Shown one piece after another: positions 31,885-41,737 of a stretch of 64,000 nt of DNA; the first letter of the stretch is position 1; every line of letters begins with the position of its first letter. A program made the position numbers and the translations under genes. Origin of the DNA: Tigriopus japonicus (Eukaryota; Arthropoda; Copepoda; Harpacticoida; Harpacticidae); NCBI GenBank assembly GCA_010645155.1, contig JAAGOF010000234.1, positions 589,414-653,413 on the forward strand, given 5' to 3'. Under the pieces are notes generated by a model. That model did no database searches, was not told the DNA's origin, and saw nothing but the letters and a program-made list of their open reading frames with translations.

Positions 31885-32068
31885 ATTTTTTTTTGGTTGC
31901 GGATTTTCTACTACCGCTACAAGAAATGCGATTCCCTGTAAACAAGGATTTCTCCCGACAGCTTCAATCCGATCCCCAACAGGATTCGAACCTACGCCGT
32001 CTGGGGAAGCACTTACACTCGGCTCTTATAAGAACACATTAGTACGCGCGGCCACTCTGGCTTCCTAA
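31885..32068 (-). repeat. tRNA-derived SINE or tRNA pseudogene
   Basis: Read on the minus strand, AGAGTGGCCGCGCGTACTAA (about 32057-32038) resembles an A box, followed by an anticodon-like arm and a long variable arm as in Leu/Ser tRNAs. A B box, GGTTCGAATCC, lies at about 31992-31982. About 90 bp further is an A9 run (31886-31894 as T), like a SINE tail. Stems are degenerate, so it is not called a functional tRNA. Confidence 0.45.
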
Positions 32069-32864
32069 AATTATCGTTAAAACCTCATGGAAAGTGACCC
32101 GGAGTGAAAAGAATTGAGCCTTGAATAGGAATAAGCTAATCTTCTTTCACCTTTTGCATTCTGGTTTGCTTAACAAAGCTATAATGCTTGACAAAACCAG
32201 GGATTCTTTCTAGCTCGAGCATAGCCCCGTTGACAAACTAGCGCAAAAATATGACTGAACTTTTCATTTTTCTAAAACTCCACACTCATAGTCGTGGCTA
32301 GCAGAGGCTTGAGTACACAAGCATCCCTCACATACGTAAGAAAAAGCAAGCATCTTTGATTTTTCTTGGGGGGTATGTTGCACTTCCTATCGCAGGACAA
32401 AATAACCAGCTATTTTACCCATTAATGTCAGAGTCGGGTTTAGCCCTGAGAAAACCCTCTCTCACCCATTTTAATACGCAGTCTGATCTATGTGTTAAAT
32501 TTGCATTATTTACAGTTTGTAAAAGTCCGCTAATTATCAAAACACAGAGCCTAGCAGGATGTGCCTTAGCGGTATATCAACGGAACATATCCGATATCTT
32601 GTATTAATAACAATTCTGCTCAACAAAACCAATCAATGCATAGAAAGAAACGTTGAATAAACATAGATAATAATAGTAATCAACTTACCCACTTAAATCA
32701 AAACTAAAAAAGACCAAAAGCACCTGAAAAAACTTAACCAAGTATAGTCCTTATGTTTAGTAAAAAACCTTTGGCTTGAATATTGAAATGAAGCAAAACG
32801 GTTAAAAAGTTAGATAGACATTGCATGTATCTGCATATTTATTTTTTACAATTAACCCTGCCTT
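32069..32864. other. AT-rich stretch without recognised genes
   Basis: Nothing with coding or structural support was found here. Confidence 0.4.
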
Positions 32865-32918
32865 AAATGTCAGTGTTTAAGCGCTGATCAGCGCCCCCTG
32901 TAATCAAATTGAAACATA

Positions 32919-34203
32919 CAGAGGTGGGCAGAAATATTTAGACAAAACTTTCAACGAGTATTAGTGCATCAAAATTTACTTCAAATTCAAATATCCTGCT
33001 TTTTCTCGCATCCCCCAAGTCATATAAACAAATCTCAGTGTAATCATTGTTCTCAAAAACGAAAAGATGAAGCACCAGGAGCAGAAGCGTATGGTCATTG
33101 CAGATTTGTACTCGGCCGGCAATGAGGCTAAGGACATCATCAGGCTTACAAATTACTGCAGGGCGACCGTATACAACGTCGTCAAGAAGCTGAAGTCTGC
33201 CCAAGACATTCACCACACCCCATGCGGGCCTCACAAGGCGAAAAAGCGGACCCCCAGATTCTTGGCCGGCTTGATGAAGTCCATAAGGGCCAACCCTGCT
33301 GTGTCCATGGCAGCACACGCAAACAGGAGGTCCGTCAGCAGGCGCACAATGGCAAGGGCCATCAAGGAGGACCTGAGGCTGTCGTCCTACATCAGAGGAC
33401 ACCGCCATCTACTCACCAACAAGATGAAGGAGACCAGACTTGAGAGCGGGAAGAAGCTTCGCCGTGTTTGCAAGGTGAACCCAAGAATGATCAGGCTGTT
33501 CTCGGATGAGTCGATATTCACTGTCGATGGGGCCTGCAATGCCCAGAACGACCGCTGGCTCACCACAGACAGAGCCTCTGTGCCCCCGGTGATGAAAACT
33601 AAAAATCCGGCGAAGCTTATGGTCTTCAGCCTCATCACCAGCAATGGGAATGTGATGCCCGCCCACGTCTTCCCTCCCAACTTCAGACTGAACACCGCCG
33701 GGTATGTGGAGCTTCTGGAGAAGGTCGTAATCCCATGGTTGACCTCCAAGTATCCTTCTGGCACCAAATTCATGTGGATCCAAGATTCCGCACCGCCTCA
33801 TGTGTCCAAGGCGTCCATGGAATGCCTCAATACCAACTTTGATGTGGTTGTCAAGCGTGAGGAGTGGCCTTCCAATAGCCCAGACCTCAACCCCTGTGAC
33901 TACTAGTTGTGGTCTGGGCTGAGGAGGAAGGTCAACAAGATGCCCCACAACAGCCTGGCATCTCTCAAGTCCTCCATCAACAGGAACATGGTCTCTTTCT
34001 CCACGGCCGAGGTCACCGAGGCCTGCTCATCCTTTATGAGGCGATTGGAGGCCGTGATCGAGAGAGGCGGAGACCACATCGAGTAAAATATGAAATCTAG
34101 TCATTCTATGAACTTTTTTTGTTAAAAACACCCTTCTCTAGAAATAGATATTGATGAGTTATACACGTTGAAAGTTTTGTCTAAATACTTCTGCCCACCT
34201 CTG
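32919..34203 (+). mobile_element. Tc1/mariner-superfamily transposon (DD37D)
   Basis: 1285 bp with terminal inverted repeats of about 38 bp (CAGAGGTGGGCAGAAATATT... / ...CTTCTGCCCACCTCTG) and the TA target duplication typical of the superfamily (32917-32918, 34204-34205). It carries one transposase gene (33067-34086) broken by a single nonsense codon. Its base composition is clearly more GC-rich than its surroundings, as expected for a recent arrival. A truncated relative lies at 30008-30485. Confidence 0.93.
33067..34086 (+). pseudogene. DD37D mariner-like transposase with one in-frame stop
   Basis: A 340-codon frame, intact except for TAG at codon 280 (33904-33906). An N-terminal helix-turn-helix DNA-binding region (RATVYNVVKKL) and basic linker (PHKAKKRTPRF) precede the catalytic domain. 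Catalytic aspartates are D147 (FSDES), D240 (WIQDSAPPH) and D278 (SPDLNPCDY), 37 residues separating the last two, so the triad is DD37D, as in the maT/ITmD37D group. The stop falls directly after the third aspartate's DY, removing the last 60 residues. No other disruption was seen, so inactivation is recent, or the stop is bypassed. Confidence 0.9.
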
Positions 34204-34620
34204 TAGTCGCCACCTGGTGGAGTGAGTATTAGTGCCACCCTTACACAAAACTTAAGGATTTTTTTCTGTAGTTAATTTCTTTGCAATGGCATTATTTTAT
34301 CAAAGGCGCACATATTGGAGAAATTTGATTGTTGAGATGTTTACCAGTGTCCCAAAGTACAATACAAATGTAGTGGCACTACAAATAGCCATCTGGCAAC
34401 TATGTTTCGATTTGATCACAGGGGGCGCTGATCAGCGCGTAAACACAGACATTTTTTATATTAATGTTTATTGCGACTCTTGGTCATGTCATGGCGTATT
34501 TAAAAAATTGGATAAATGTATAATCATATAAAACTGTAAAAAAAGACATGTCACAAGTTAAAAACACGTTAAAAATAGTTACGTAAATCATGATATCACA
34601 GTGAGTTGACTAGAATACGT

Positions 34621-35388
34621 TCAGCGCACATGGAAGAAATGAAGCGGGGATTGACAGACAGTGCAGATGCAGTTGGGTAGAGGGAGATGATGAAAATCTT
34701 GGTTATTGCAGTAGAGAGGGTAGGTCAGATTGAACAGATCCTTCGTCAGTTCCTGTCGTTGATGGAGTTGGGCAGGAAGCCTGACGAAGGTGCGTGACCG
34801 CCAATATTCCGAAAGGATGTCGGGCCAAGAACAATAAGGTGTTGTCAAGTCCTTGACCGGTAATGACAGCATGTGTCCATACATCACCTCCGGAAAGGTC
34901 AGGTTTCCAACACTGTTGGACACTAACCTTGCCAGCACGGTGGTGAAGGGCTCGGTTTCGCATATGAAATGCGTCCATGCATTGTTGGCATATTGGGGCA
35001 CGCAGAGGTATCGTTTGAGGAATTTGGTGAAGGTGGCATCGGCGGATTTGAGAGCTGATTGGGCGGAGTTGGGAAGCCAGAGGTGAAGGCCGTAGAGGAA
35101 GATGGGGGTGATGTAGGTCCGGAAGAGTTGAAGAACTATTGGCAGAGGAAGATTCTTGATGGGAAGTCTATTGCAGATGTATCCGATCCTGGCCCTGGCC
35201 TTGGTTATTGCGATGTTGAGGTGTTTGGTGAAGGAGAGTTGGGTGGTGAAGGTGAAACCGACATAGTTGAAAAACTTAACGATTTCAATCGGACTATTGT
35301 TGATGTGGGGATTCCAAATCCACTTTCTCTGTGTTGTGCCAATGCGGTTCCAGGAGAGCAATTTGATAGAATATTTGTTAAAAAGGCC
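34621..35388 (-). pseudogene. LINE reverse transcriptase, C-terminal fragment
   Basis: An open minus-strand frame of about 246 residues begins in the post-catalytic part of a non-LTR retrotransposon RT (KFFNYVGFTFTTQLSFTKHL, equivalent to the KYLG block), continues with ITKARARIGYICNR and ends with a Cys/His motif (CICTVCQSPLHFFH). The frame is open upstream (AGYVVGLFNKYSIKLLSWN) until it reaches a perfect palindrome at 35385-35432. The palm domain is missing, so it is a 5'-truncated copy. The closest LINE clade cannot be named from this piece. Confidence 0.75.
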
Positions 35389-35432
35389 GACGACATAGCC
35401 GGCTCAGAGGTGAGCCGGCTATGTCGTCAGCC
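35385..35432. repeat. 22-bp-arm palindrome at a LINE breakpoint
   Basis: GACGACATAGCCGGCTCA (35389-35406) and its exact reverse complement (35411-35428) are separated by GAGG; the arms extend to 22 bp with one mismatch. The left arm is the last piece of the LINE fragment, the right arm its inverted duplicate. Confidence 0.85.
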
Positions 35433-36084
35433 CTCAACTATGCCCTACACGTGGTCAGTGCACCTCTCTATATCCGATCCCCCCAAGTCGGGATCGTGGG
35501 GGGACTTCTGTGGAGACACTGCCGACAAATCCGGTTATCTGATCCCTTGTAGTATGCTCACTCCTGTCCTTCCTCAATCATGTCACACATTGCCAACGAG
35601 TAGTTTTGTAAGGCACTTATCCTCCCGAGTGGCTGAAACCATTTGTCCAATCATGGTGTTATTGTGTTCAGCTGTGGATTCCATACTCTCATCAATTGGT
35701 CATCAAATGATTGCTTGTTGAATCCTTGTGAATTTTTGTTTTTTAGGTTATGCAAATAAAATCACATTAATCCCAATTATGTTGCATTTCTTCATTAACT
35801 CCAGGCTATCACGCAAGAAAATGAACAGGTACGTGGTACTCGTAACGGGTCCTTGCTTGATTCCACTCCATGTAATACAGTCCTCCTTGGGTCACCTAAT
35901 GGAGAATTTGTGCTTTGCTCACGTACTGACGGATTGAAGTGGCTCTGCTGATCAAGCCAGGTGGCCGAATTTAAAACCCGGTGAATGACATAAAAAAATC
36001 TCTCGGCCACTTCCAAAAGTGGCTGAAAGTGGTCGAATTTGAGATCTGGTGGCCGAGAAAAAATATTTCTTCAGCCATATCCTC

Positions 36085-36208
36085 TTTGTTAGATTTATTG
36101 CCCCTCTCCAAAACGTCCCTAAACATTGTTCTTTTATCCTCCTACGCTGACGACACAAAACTTGTAATTGTGTTTGGAAGATATGGAGCGAATCTATTCG
36201 TGGATTGA
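36085..36208 (+). pseudogene. LINE reverse-transcriptase relic with the YADDTK motif
   Basis: The plus-strand frame reads LLSSYADDTKLVIVFGRYG at about 36127-36183, the catalytic A/F-x-DD block of non-LTR RTs. Surrounding frame is short and ends at 36208. This motif directly precedes, in an intact RT, the region seen as a relic at 17126-17330. Confidence 0.6.
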
Positions 36209-36277
36209 CTTTACATTAGCTGATCAAGCAACAATATCAAAACAAAGAGAACGGAGACTTATCTTGAGGGCTAGGAC

Positions 36278-36523
36278 CAGGGTGGGCATTTTTCGACATC
36301 GAGAGCATNNNNNNNNNNNNNNNNNNNNNNNNNNNNNNNNNNNNNNNNNNNNNNNNNNNNNNNNNNNNNNNNNNNNNNNNNNNNNNNNNNNNNNNNNNNN
36401 NNNNNNNNNNNNNNNNNNNNNNNNNNNNNNNNNNNNNNNNNNNNNNNNNNNNNNNNNNNNNNNNNNNNNNNNNNNNNNNNNNNNNNNNNNNACAAAATGT
36501 CCAAAAATCAAATGCCCACCCTG
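36278..36523. mobile_element. hAT-like element containing the assembly gap
   Basis: Ends CAGGGTGGGCATTTTT and AAATGCCCACCCTG are inverted copies. A perfect 8-bp duplication, GCTAGGAC, flanks them (36270-36277 and 36524-36531). The interior is an N gap, so the true length is unknown. Confidence 0.8.
36309..36491. other. Assembly gap (183 N)
   Basis: Run of N between two inverted terminal sequences. Apparent reading frames across it are meaningless. Confidence 1.
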
Positions 36524-36713
36524 GCTAGGACTAGTAGCCCATCAAAGAATGTGAGAGGTTGAGTGCCTAAGGACGATCTATTGTTCTCCCTTTCCGTTTC
36601 CTACTCATTGCGAATTTGGTTATTCTCGCGACCGGTCGCATTATTTCTTTGCCGAAAATCCGCATTTTTTATAGCCATCGACAACGAGTGAGCATTCGCT
36701 CAGTGCGTGTTCG

Positions 36714-37461
36714 ATGGAGAATCTGAATCCAGAGCAAGCTATCTATCTCGCCGGGGATCAATTTCAATCGTTCGTAGATCGAGCCGTCATTCAAGTGGTG
36801 GACACGCCCGTAAGTGGAGGCGGGGCGGTACCATCACAAAGCATCCAAGTTGTGGCATCGGAGCCATCGGAACACATCAACGAAAGTGACGCGAGATCGT
36901 CACAATGTGTTCAAGTCGGGGCCTCGGAGCCAATTATCGCTGGAGGAAGCAACTATTCCAAGATAATGAGAAGCAAACAGACGGCGTGTACAGCGATTAC
37001 CCTGCAAAACGAGGTGGCGGCGTTCCTACAGAATCCAGAAAACGCCGAAGGAATCAATCAGATCTCTGACATTATTAGTAATTTTCGATCGGGACAAAGG
37101 GATGAGCGTGGCACGGAAGATCAGTTGTGCCCGAAGAAAAGGAACCAAAGAACAATTAGACAGCTCGATTCATCAGAGTCCGATCCAGAAGAAGTCCAAT
37201 TAGGAATTCGGAAAAAACAAGCGGTTAACTATCGAGCCAAAAAGATGAGAACAGAAGGACATTGTCCGATTGCAAATCATCCCTTGAAAGAAGTCTCGAA
37301 CCAAGATAGTTCAGACTCGTCCAATCGATCTCGACCATCATCGGAAGACGAAGGCGTTCAGAAGCGAACTAAAGATGCAAGCTGGCCACATCCACTCGCT
37401 AAACTCGTGGGGCACGAAGGGTGTGGTCAAGATTATTTGAAGGCATCGCGTGAAGGGCGAG
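36714..37461 (+). CDS. Shared N-terminal leader exon of the retrotransposon proteins
   Basis: An ATG at 36714 opens 249 complete codons plus one base, ending at a donor, GAG|GTTAGT, two bases before an in-frame TAG. The protein is acidic then lysine-rich, Ser-rich (SSESDPEE, SSDSSNRSRPSSEDE) and without a recognised domain. It is the only one of the element's coding segments that starts with its own ATG. It most probably is the N-terminus of Gag and, by alternative splicing, of the RT and recombinase proteins. If unspliced it would give a 250-residue protein. Confidence 0.7.
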
Positions 37462-38634
37462 GTTAGTATCACTATTCTACTTCATTCGAGTAAACTTGTG
37501 TGACTACAAAAGAAAAGCAAGGAGTAACTTGGCATAAGGACATCGTCAAGCAACAGTAGCTTCGAAGGATCCCCATGGGTCATTTTATCAATTTAAAAAA
37601 AAAAAAATGCCCTTTCAGTTAGGAGTTTAATTAGGCACATTTTCACTACAATTCGAGTAAAAATCAAAGGAAAACCAGTGGCGGTGTAGTTTATTCCAGA
37701 CTGGGACACGCTCTTGGTTCTAACGTCCATTCACCAAACCAAACCTTTGTTGGTTTGAAATTTTCCAGTGTTACGCACACCCAGCGGTAGAGTCCGCAAG
37801 ACAATTGTTTTGTCATTTGGAAATGCTCAAAATGGACATGCCCTCTGAGGGGTGGCCAGTGAACAAACCTTTGTCGGTTTGAAGTTTTGTGATTGGGCAC
37901 ACGCCTATCCAGTAGATGCCACAGGATAATTATTGCAAGAGCAATCAATATTGAGCCTATTTCGTGGGAAGGGGAAAATTTACAAGTCCCGAAGGTGGAA
38001 TCTACGACTGAAGTAGATATATGAACCAAGCGGTAGAGTCCGCAGAAAGTACCTTTGCCGGTTTGACTTTCCAAAAGGAGCACACATAAGTGGCGTTATT
38101 CAGACGTTTAAGTACAATGTTTTTGTGTAGCACTACGATGTAGTGCTGCAATATTGAGAGAAAACTAGTTGTATAGTTAATCTCGGATTGACCCTAGCAG
38201 TAACCGAATCACACTTTTCCCTGCTCTTGAGGAACACAAGCGAAATTACTCCGTGCAACACTACGCACGAATTTTGTCAAAAAAAAAAAAAAAAAATTAA
38301 GCCTTGCCGAAAAACGTCCAACGGTCATAATTCCATAGCGGGCTGTACTTAACTTTATCTTTCGGTTTCAATATCACACTTTTGTTGGTGTGAGGGAGAA
38401 AAGCTTTTGTAAGTTGCAAAAAATAAAATAAAATCAATCAAAATCAAAATAAAATTGACAAGTACGTTAAAGCGCACTATATAAAAAGTTAAATAAGATA
38501 ATGCAAAACCATAACTCCTCATTAGTAGAATTTTTTAGTTTTGCATTTCCCCAATTGGAATAGAATGAGTCGTATCAAGTGGGCGATTTTTAGGCACCAT
38601 GCGAGGCGCTAAAAATTGAGCGATGGAATTACAG
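37462..38634 (+). other. Predicted intron of the retrotransposon with internal repeats
   Basis: Donor GTTAGT, acceptor GATGGAATTACAG. It holds repeated motifs: AGCGGTAGAGTCCGCA at 37783-37798 and 38029-38044, and ACCTTTG(T/C)(T/C)GGTTTGA at about 37743, 37867 and 38051. It also has a hairpin GTAGCACTAC-GAT-GTAGTGCTGC near 38127-38149 and an A18 run near 38280-38297. These non-coding repeats could be promoter, splicing or recombination sequences. Confidence 0.55.
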
Positions 38635-39356
38635 GCTCAAAACAATTGTATTTATGGCTTTCCGAAATGTTGACTCAACACAGAGATTTCTTACGAGAGC
38701 GTACCAGGAATCTGAAACGGGCAGTGTTTCCCACACACCGAGTGGGTTGGCACAACGGGTTATTGGCCATTCAATTGTCCCGAATTCAGGACCTGATCCA
38801 AACAAGCCCGCTGGCAAAATCGAAATCGGAGGCGTACGACACGATTTTGGACCTGTCTACAGTGGACGGAATCCCCGCCATTGATGTTAACAGAGCAAAA
38901 ACTTGGATTAAGGATAGTCTGAAAACCTATGGCACGCTGCAAAAGCTGATTGATGAGTGCGTCAAGGCAGTCGAACATGAGGCAAATATTGCCAGAGTGG
39001 TGGAGAAAGATGGTTTCCAAACGGTATCAGCCTTTGAGGGATCAGCAGAATTCAACTCTGATTTCAAACGTCATTTGGAATATGTACGACGTGAAACTAA
39101 GAAAGGAATCACTCAAAAGCCAAATTATGGAGCTCAACCCTCCTTTAAAGACAAAAAACTGAGACAACGGTATCGTAGTAGCGAAGGAAAAGTACCGTTT
39201 GGTTGGAGTGGGACAAGTGGACGGCTGACGAAGAACGAGCGGCAATTTCAGCCAGTAAATCGCACAAAGTCAAAACCGTCCGCGGAACGTCCTTGCGCTT
39301 GGTGCAAAGGGCACGATCATTGGATAAATCAGTGTCCGTTCAAAGGAAAACAATAA
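38635..39356 (+). CDS. Gag-like exon with CCHC zinc knuckle
   Basis: Begins at acceptor ATTACAG|GC; the frame lacks an ATG until well inside. Mostly helical (LYLWLSEMLTQHRDFLRERT...) then basic, and ends in a retroviral-type zinc knuckle, C-x2-C-x4-H-x4-C (CAWCKGHDHWINQC). Joined to the leader exon it gives a continuous frame of 490 codons including the stop. The zinc knuckle supports a nucleic-acid-binding structural (Gag) role. Confidence 0.75.
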
Positions 39357-39611
39357 GTATTTTAGTCTGAATGCCTTTGTCGTATCGAGCCAAGACTTGC
39401 TTTTTGTCAAAAAGATTAGTATAAATGTTTGAACTTTCTAGTTCAAGAATTTCCGTTGTCCGACTGGTTCAGTAGCATTTTTATGGAACAAAGTTGTATT
39501 ATAACGTATCATTACGAGTTTTCGTTGTTTTTATTTCGGGACGCACTCAATATTTCGAACTACGCTATTTGTTGAAAAAATTGAACAGTCTTTGTATTTT
39601 TCCTCAAATAG

Positions 39612-41737
39612 GGGTTTCCATCGGTATTGCAAATAGTGGCCAAAATTCCCATGACCGAACACACACCCAAAAGCGGGAGGGTTGTGTAGACCCTCGTGTG
39701 CCAGGAAGGATTCATCGGTCTGAATTCAGGGAGTATTGGGTTAAGACGTTAAAGGCTTCAGAGATGCACTTATCAATTCTTGAAGAGGGATACAAACTTC
39801 CTTTCATCAAATTTCCACCACAATCAGAGCGACCCAATAATCGTTCGGCTTTGGATCCCGAAAATTTCGAGTTTGTATGTCAAGCTATCGACGATCACGT
39901 CAAAGTTGGAGCCGTCAAAAGAGTTCAAAATGTACCCCACATCGTTCTACCGTTACAAGTCGCCGCCCCAATAGGGCGCAAAAAGCGTTTAATCACCGAT
40001 GCTTCGAGGCAGCTAAACCCCTTTTTAAAACAAAAGTCAATAAAACTGGACAATCTGCATTGCATTGCCAGTTGCGTGAAGCAATATTCGTGGTTCGGGG
40101 TGATGGATTTGTCCTCCGGTTATTATCACATAAAGATTCACCCGCCGCACACCAAATACTTGGGGTTTGCTTGGGTGGGGAGAGACAAAATCAAGAAATA
40201 TTACGTTTGGACCATTGCGTTTTTGGGGTTGTCACCTCTAGTGAACGCATTCACGAAGATTCAAAGACCCATCATTGCATTCCTGAGACTCCAAGGGATT
40301 CAATGTTACATTTACATCGACGATATGATCGTCTTTGGAGACTCGAAGCAGACATGTGAGGCAAATATGGAGAAGGCCCGCGAAGTATGGTGGAACTCGG
40401 GGTGGATCGAAAATGTAGCAAAAGCGAAAGAGCCAACACAGGAGGGAGAGTTTCTCGGGCTGGTTATGAATACAAAGACTTTGACTTTTCACGTACCTCA
40501 AGCCAAGAAAGATTTCATTGCGACGTTATGCTTCAATGTAGCAAAAAACTCACATTGGCATGTGAAGGTTTTGGCCAGCGTGTATGGGAAACTCCTCGCA
40601 AACCTATTAGCCACAGGTCCAAAATTGTTATTGCTTACAAGAAAAGGTTTAAAAGCGATAGCACAAGCCGAGACCTGGGACGTAATGTTACCTATGGAAA
40701 ACTTGAGGCAAGAGTTGTTATACTTGGCGGAACATTTCAAGAGCTTAGATGGTTACCCCATGACTCAAGAACACAATAAAGTGGCCACTGCAGAATTGCA
40801 AACAGCATCGGATGCCTCGGGAAAAGCAGTAGCGGTAGTGAGAATCGTCTGCAATCAAGGAGTGCAACATTGTCGCCATGTAGGGCGATGTGGTTTTGGG
40901 GTGGCTGTGGAGCCATTCAGTCCGGAAGAACAAGCGTACAGTAGTACGTGGAGAGAACTACGAGGGTTGTTGTTACTATTCCAAGCTCAGCCCACTCAAT
41001 TAATGCGGAAAACTGTGGTTCACTGGACCGACTCACAAAATGTGGAACGCATCATGGCAAAAGGTTCCAATTCTGAAGAACTTCAGAATATGGCTCTAGC
41101 TATATATACGGCAGCGAAGCATCTGACCACAGACTTGCGAGTCATTTGGCGACCTCGATCAGATCCAAGACTACAACTAGCAGATGATTTCAGCAGAGCA
41201 GTGGATATGGAAGATTACGGCATAGACGATAATAGCTTCCAGTATTTGCAATTCATCGCAGGACAGAGTTTCGATTTCGATCTTTTTGCGTCAGATAGCA
41301 ATTCTCGGACCAAGAAATTTGCGTCAATTTTAGCCTCAAATCATGCGCAACTGCGGGATGCTTTTACACATTCATGGTCCCAATTGGGGTTTTGCTACGC
41401 TCACCCACCAGTGAAATTAGTGGGCGCCACGATCAAAAAGATCGTATCGGATGGGGCCAAGGGCATCCTGATTATTCCTTTGTGGAGAACTATGAAAGAT
41501 TGGTTGGTAGTCTGCTCAGACGGAGTTCATTTTAATAAGGTATTTCGGAGAGGAACGGCCTTAAGACCTTGTTATCATAAAGGACCGAATGTCATTAGCA
41601 CCACCTTTCAAGGTTTCCCAGGTTTCAGCACACTGGCTCTCGAATTCGACGGTACACGACCCAACCCATTTGCAAGTGCAAAAAGGCCAGAAATGTGCTC
41701 TTTACAAGGTTGTAATGCCTGTATTTCCTCTCTGTAG
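39612..41737 (+). CDS. Reverse transcriptase-RNase H of the retrotransposon
   Basis: A frame open from 39494 to the TAG at 41735-41737 but with no ATG before residue 91; the acceptor TTTTTCCTCAAATAG at 39611 is its natural entrance. RT palm: VMDLSSGYYHIKI (motif A) and IYIDDMIVFGD (catalytic YIDD at frame residues 274-277). RNase H acidic residues: D440 (TASDASG), E488 (WREL), D513 (WTDSQN) and D565 (ADDFSR). A C-terminal block (FDFDLFASDSNSR..KFAS, DAFTHSW, ILIIPLW) is conserved in tyrosine-recombinase elements. Spliced from the leader the product would have 957 residues. No stops or frameshifts, so it may be active. Confidence 0.9.

Larger units (their letters stand above)
32865..34455. mobile_element. 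Inverted-repeat element split by a mariner insertion
   Basis: Arms of about 52 bp at 32865-32916 and 34403-34455 are inverted copies with few mismatches, centred on the palindrome GCGCTGATCAGCGC and a GGGGGC block. Without the 1285-bp mariner element the host element would be about 300 bp. Its ends and target duplication are not resolved. Confidence 0.65.

Noticed and set aside
36168..36554. Open frames crossing 36309-36491
   Set aside because: They run through N bases and have no meaning.
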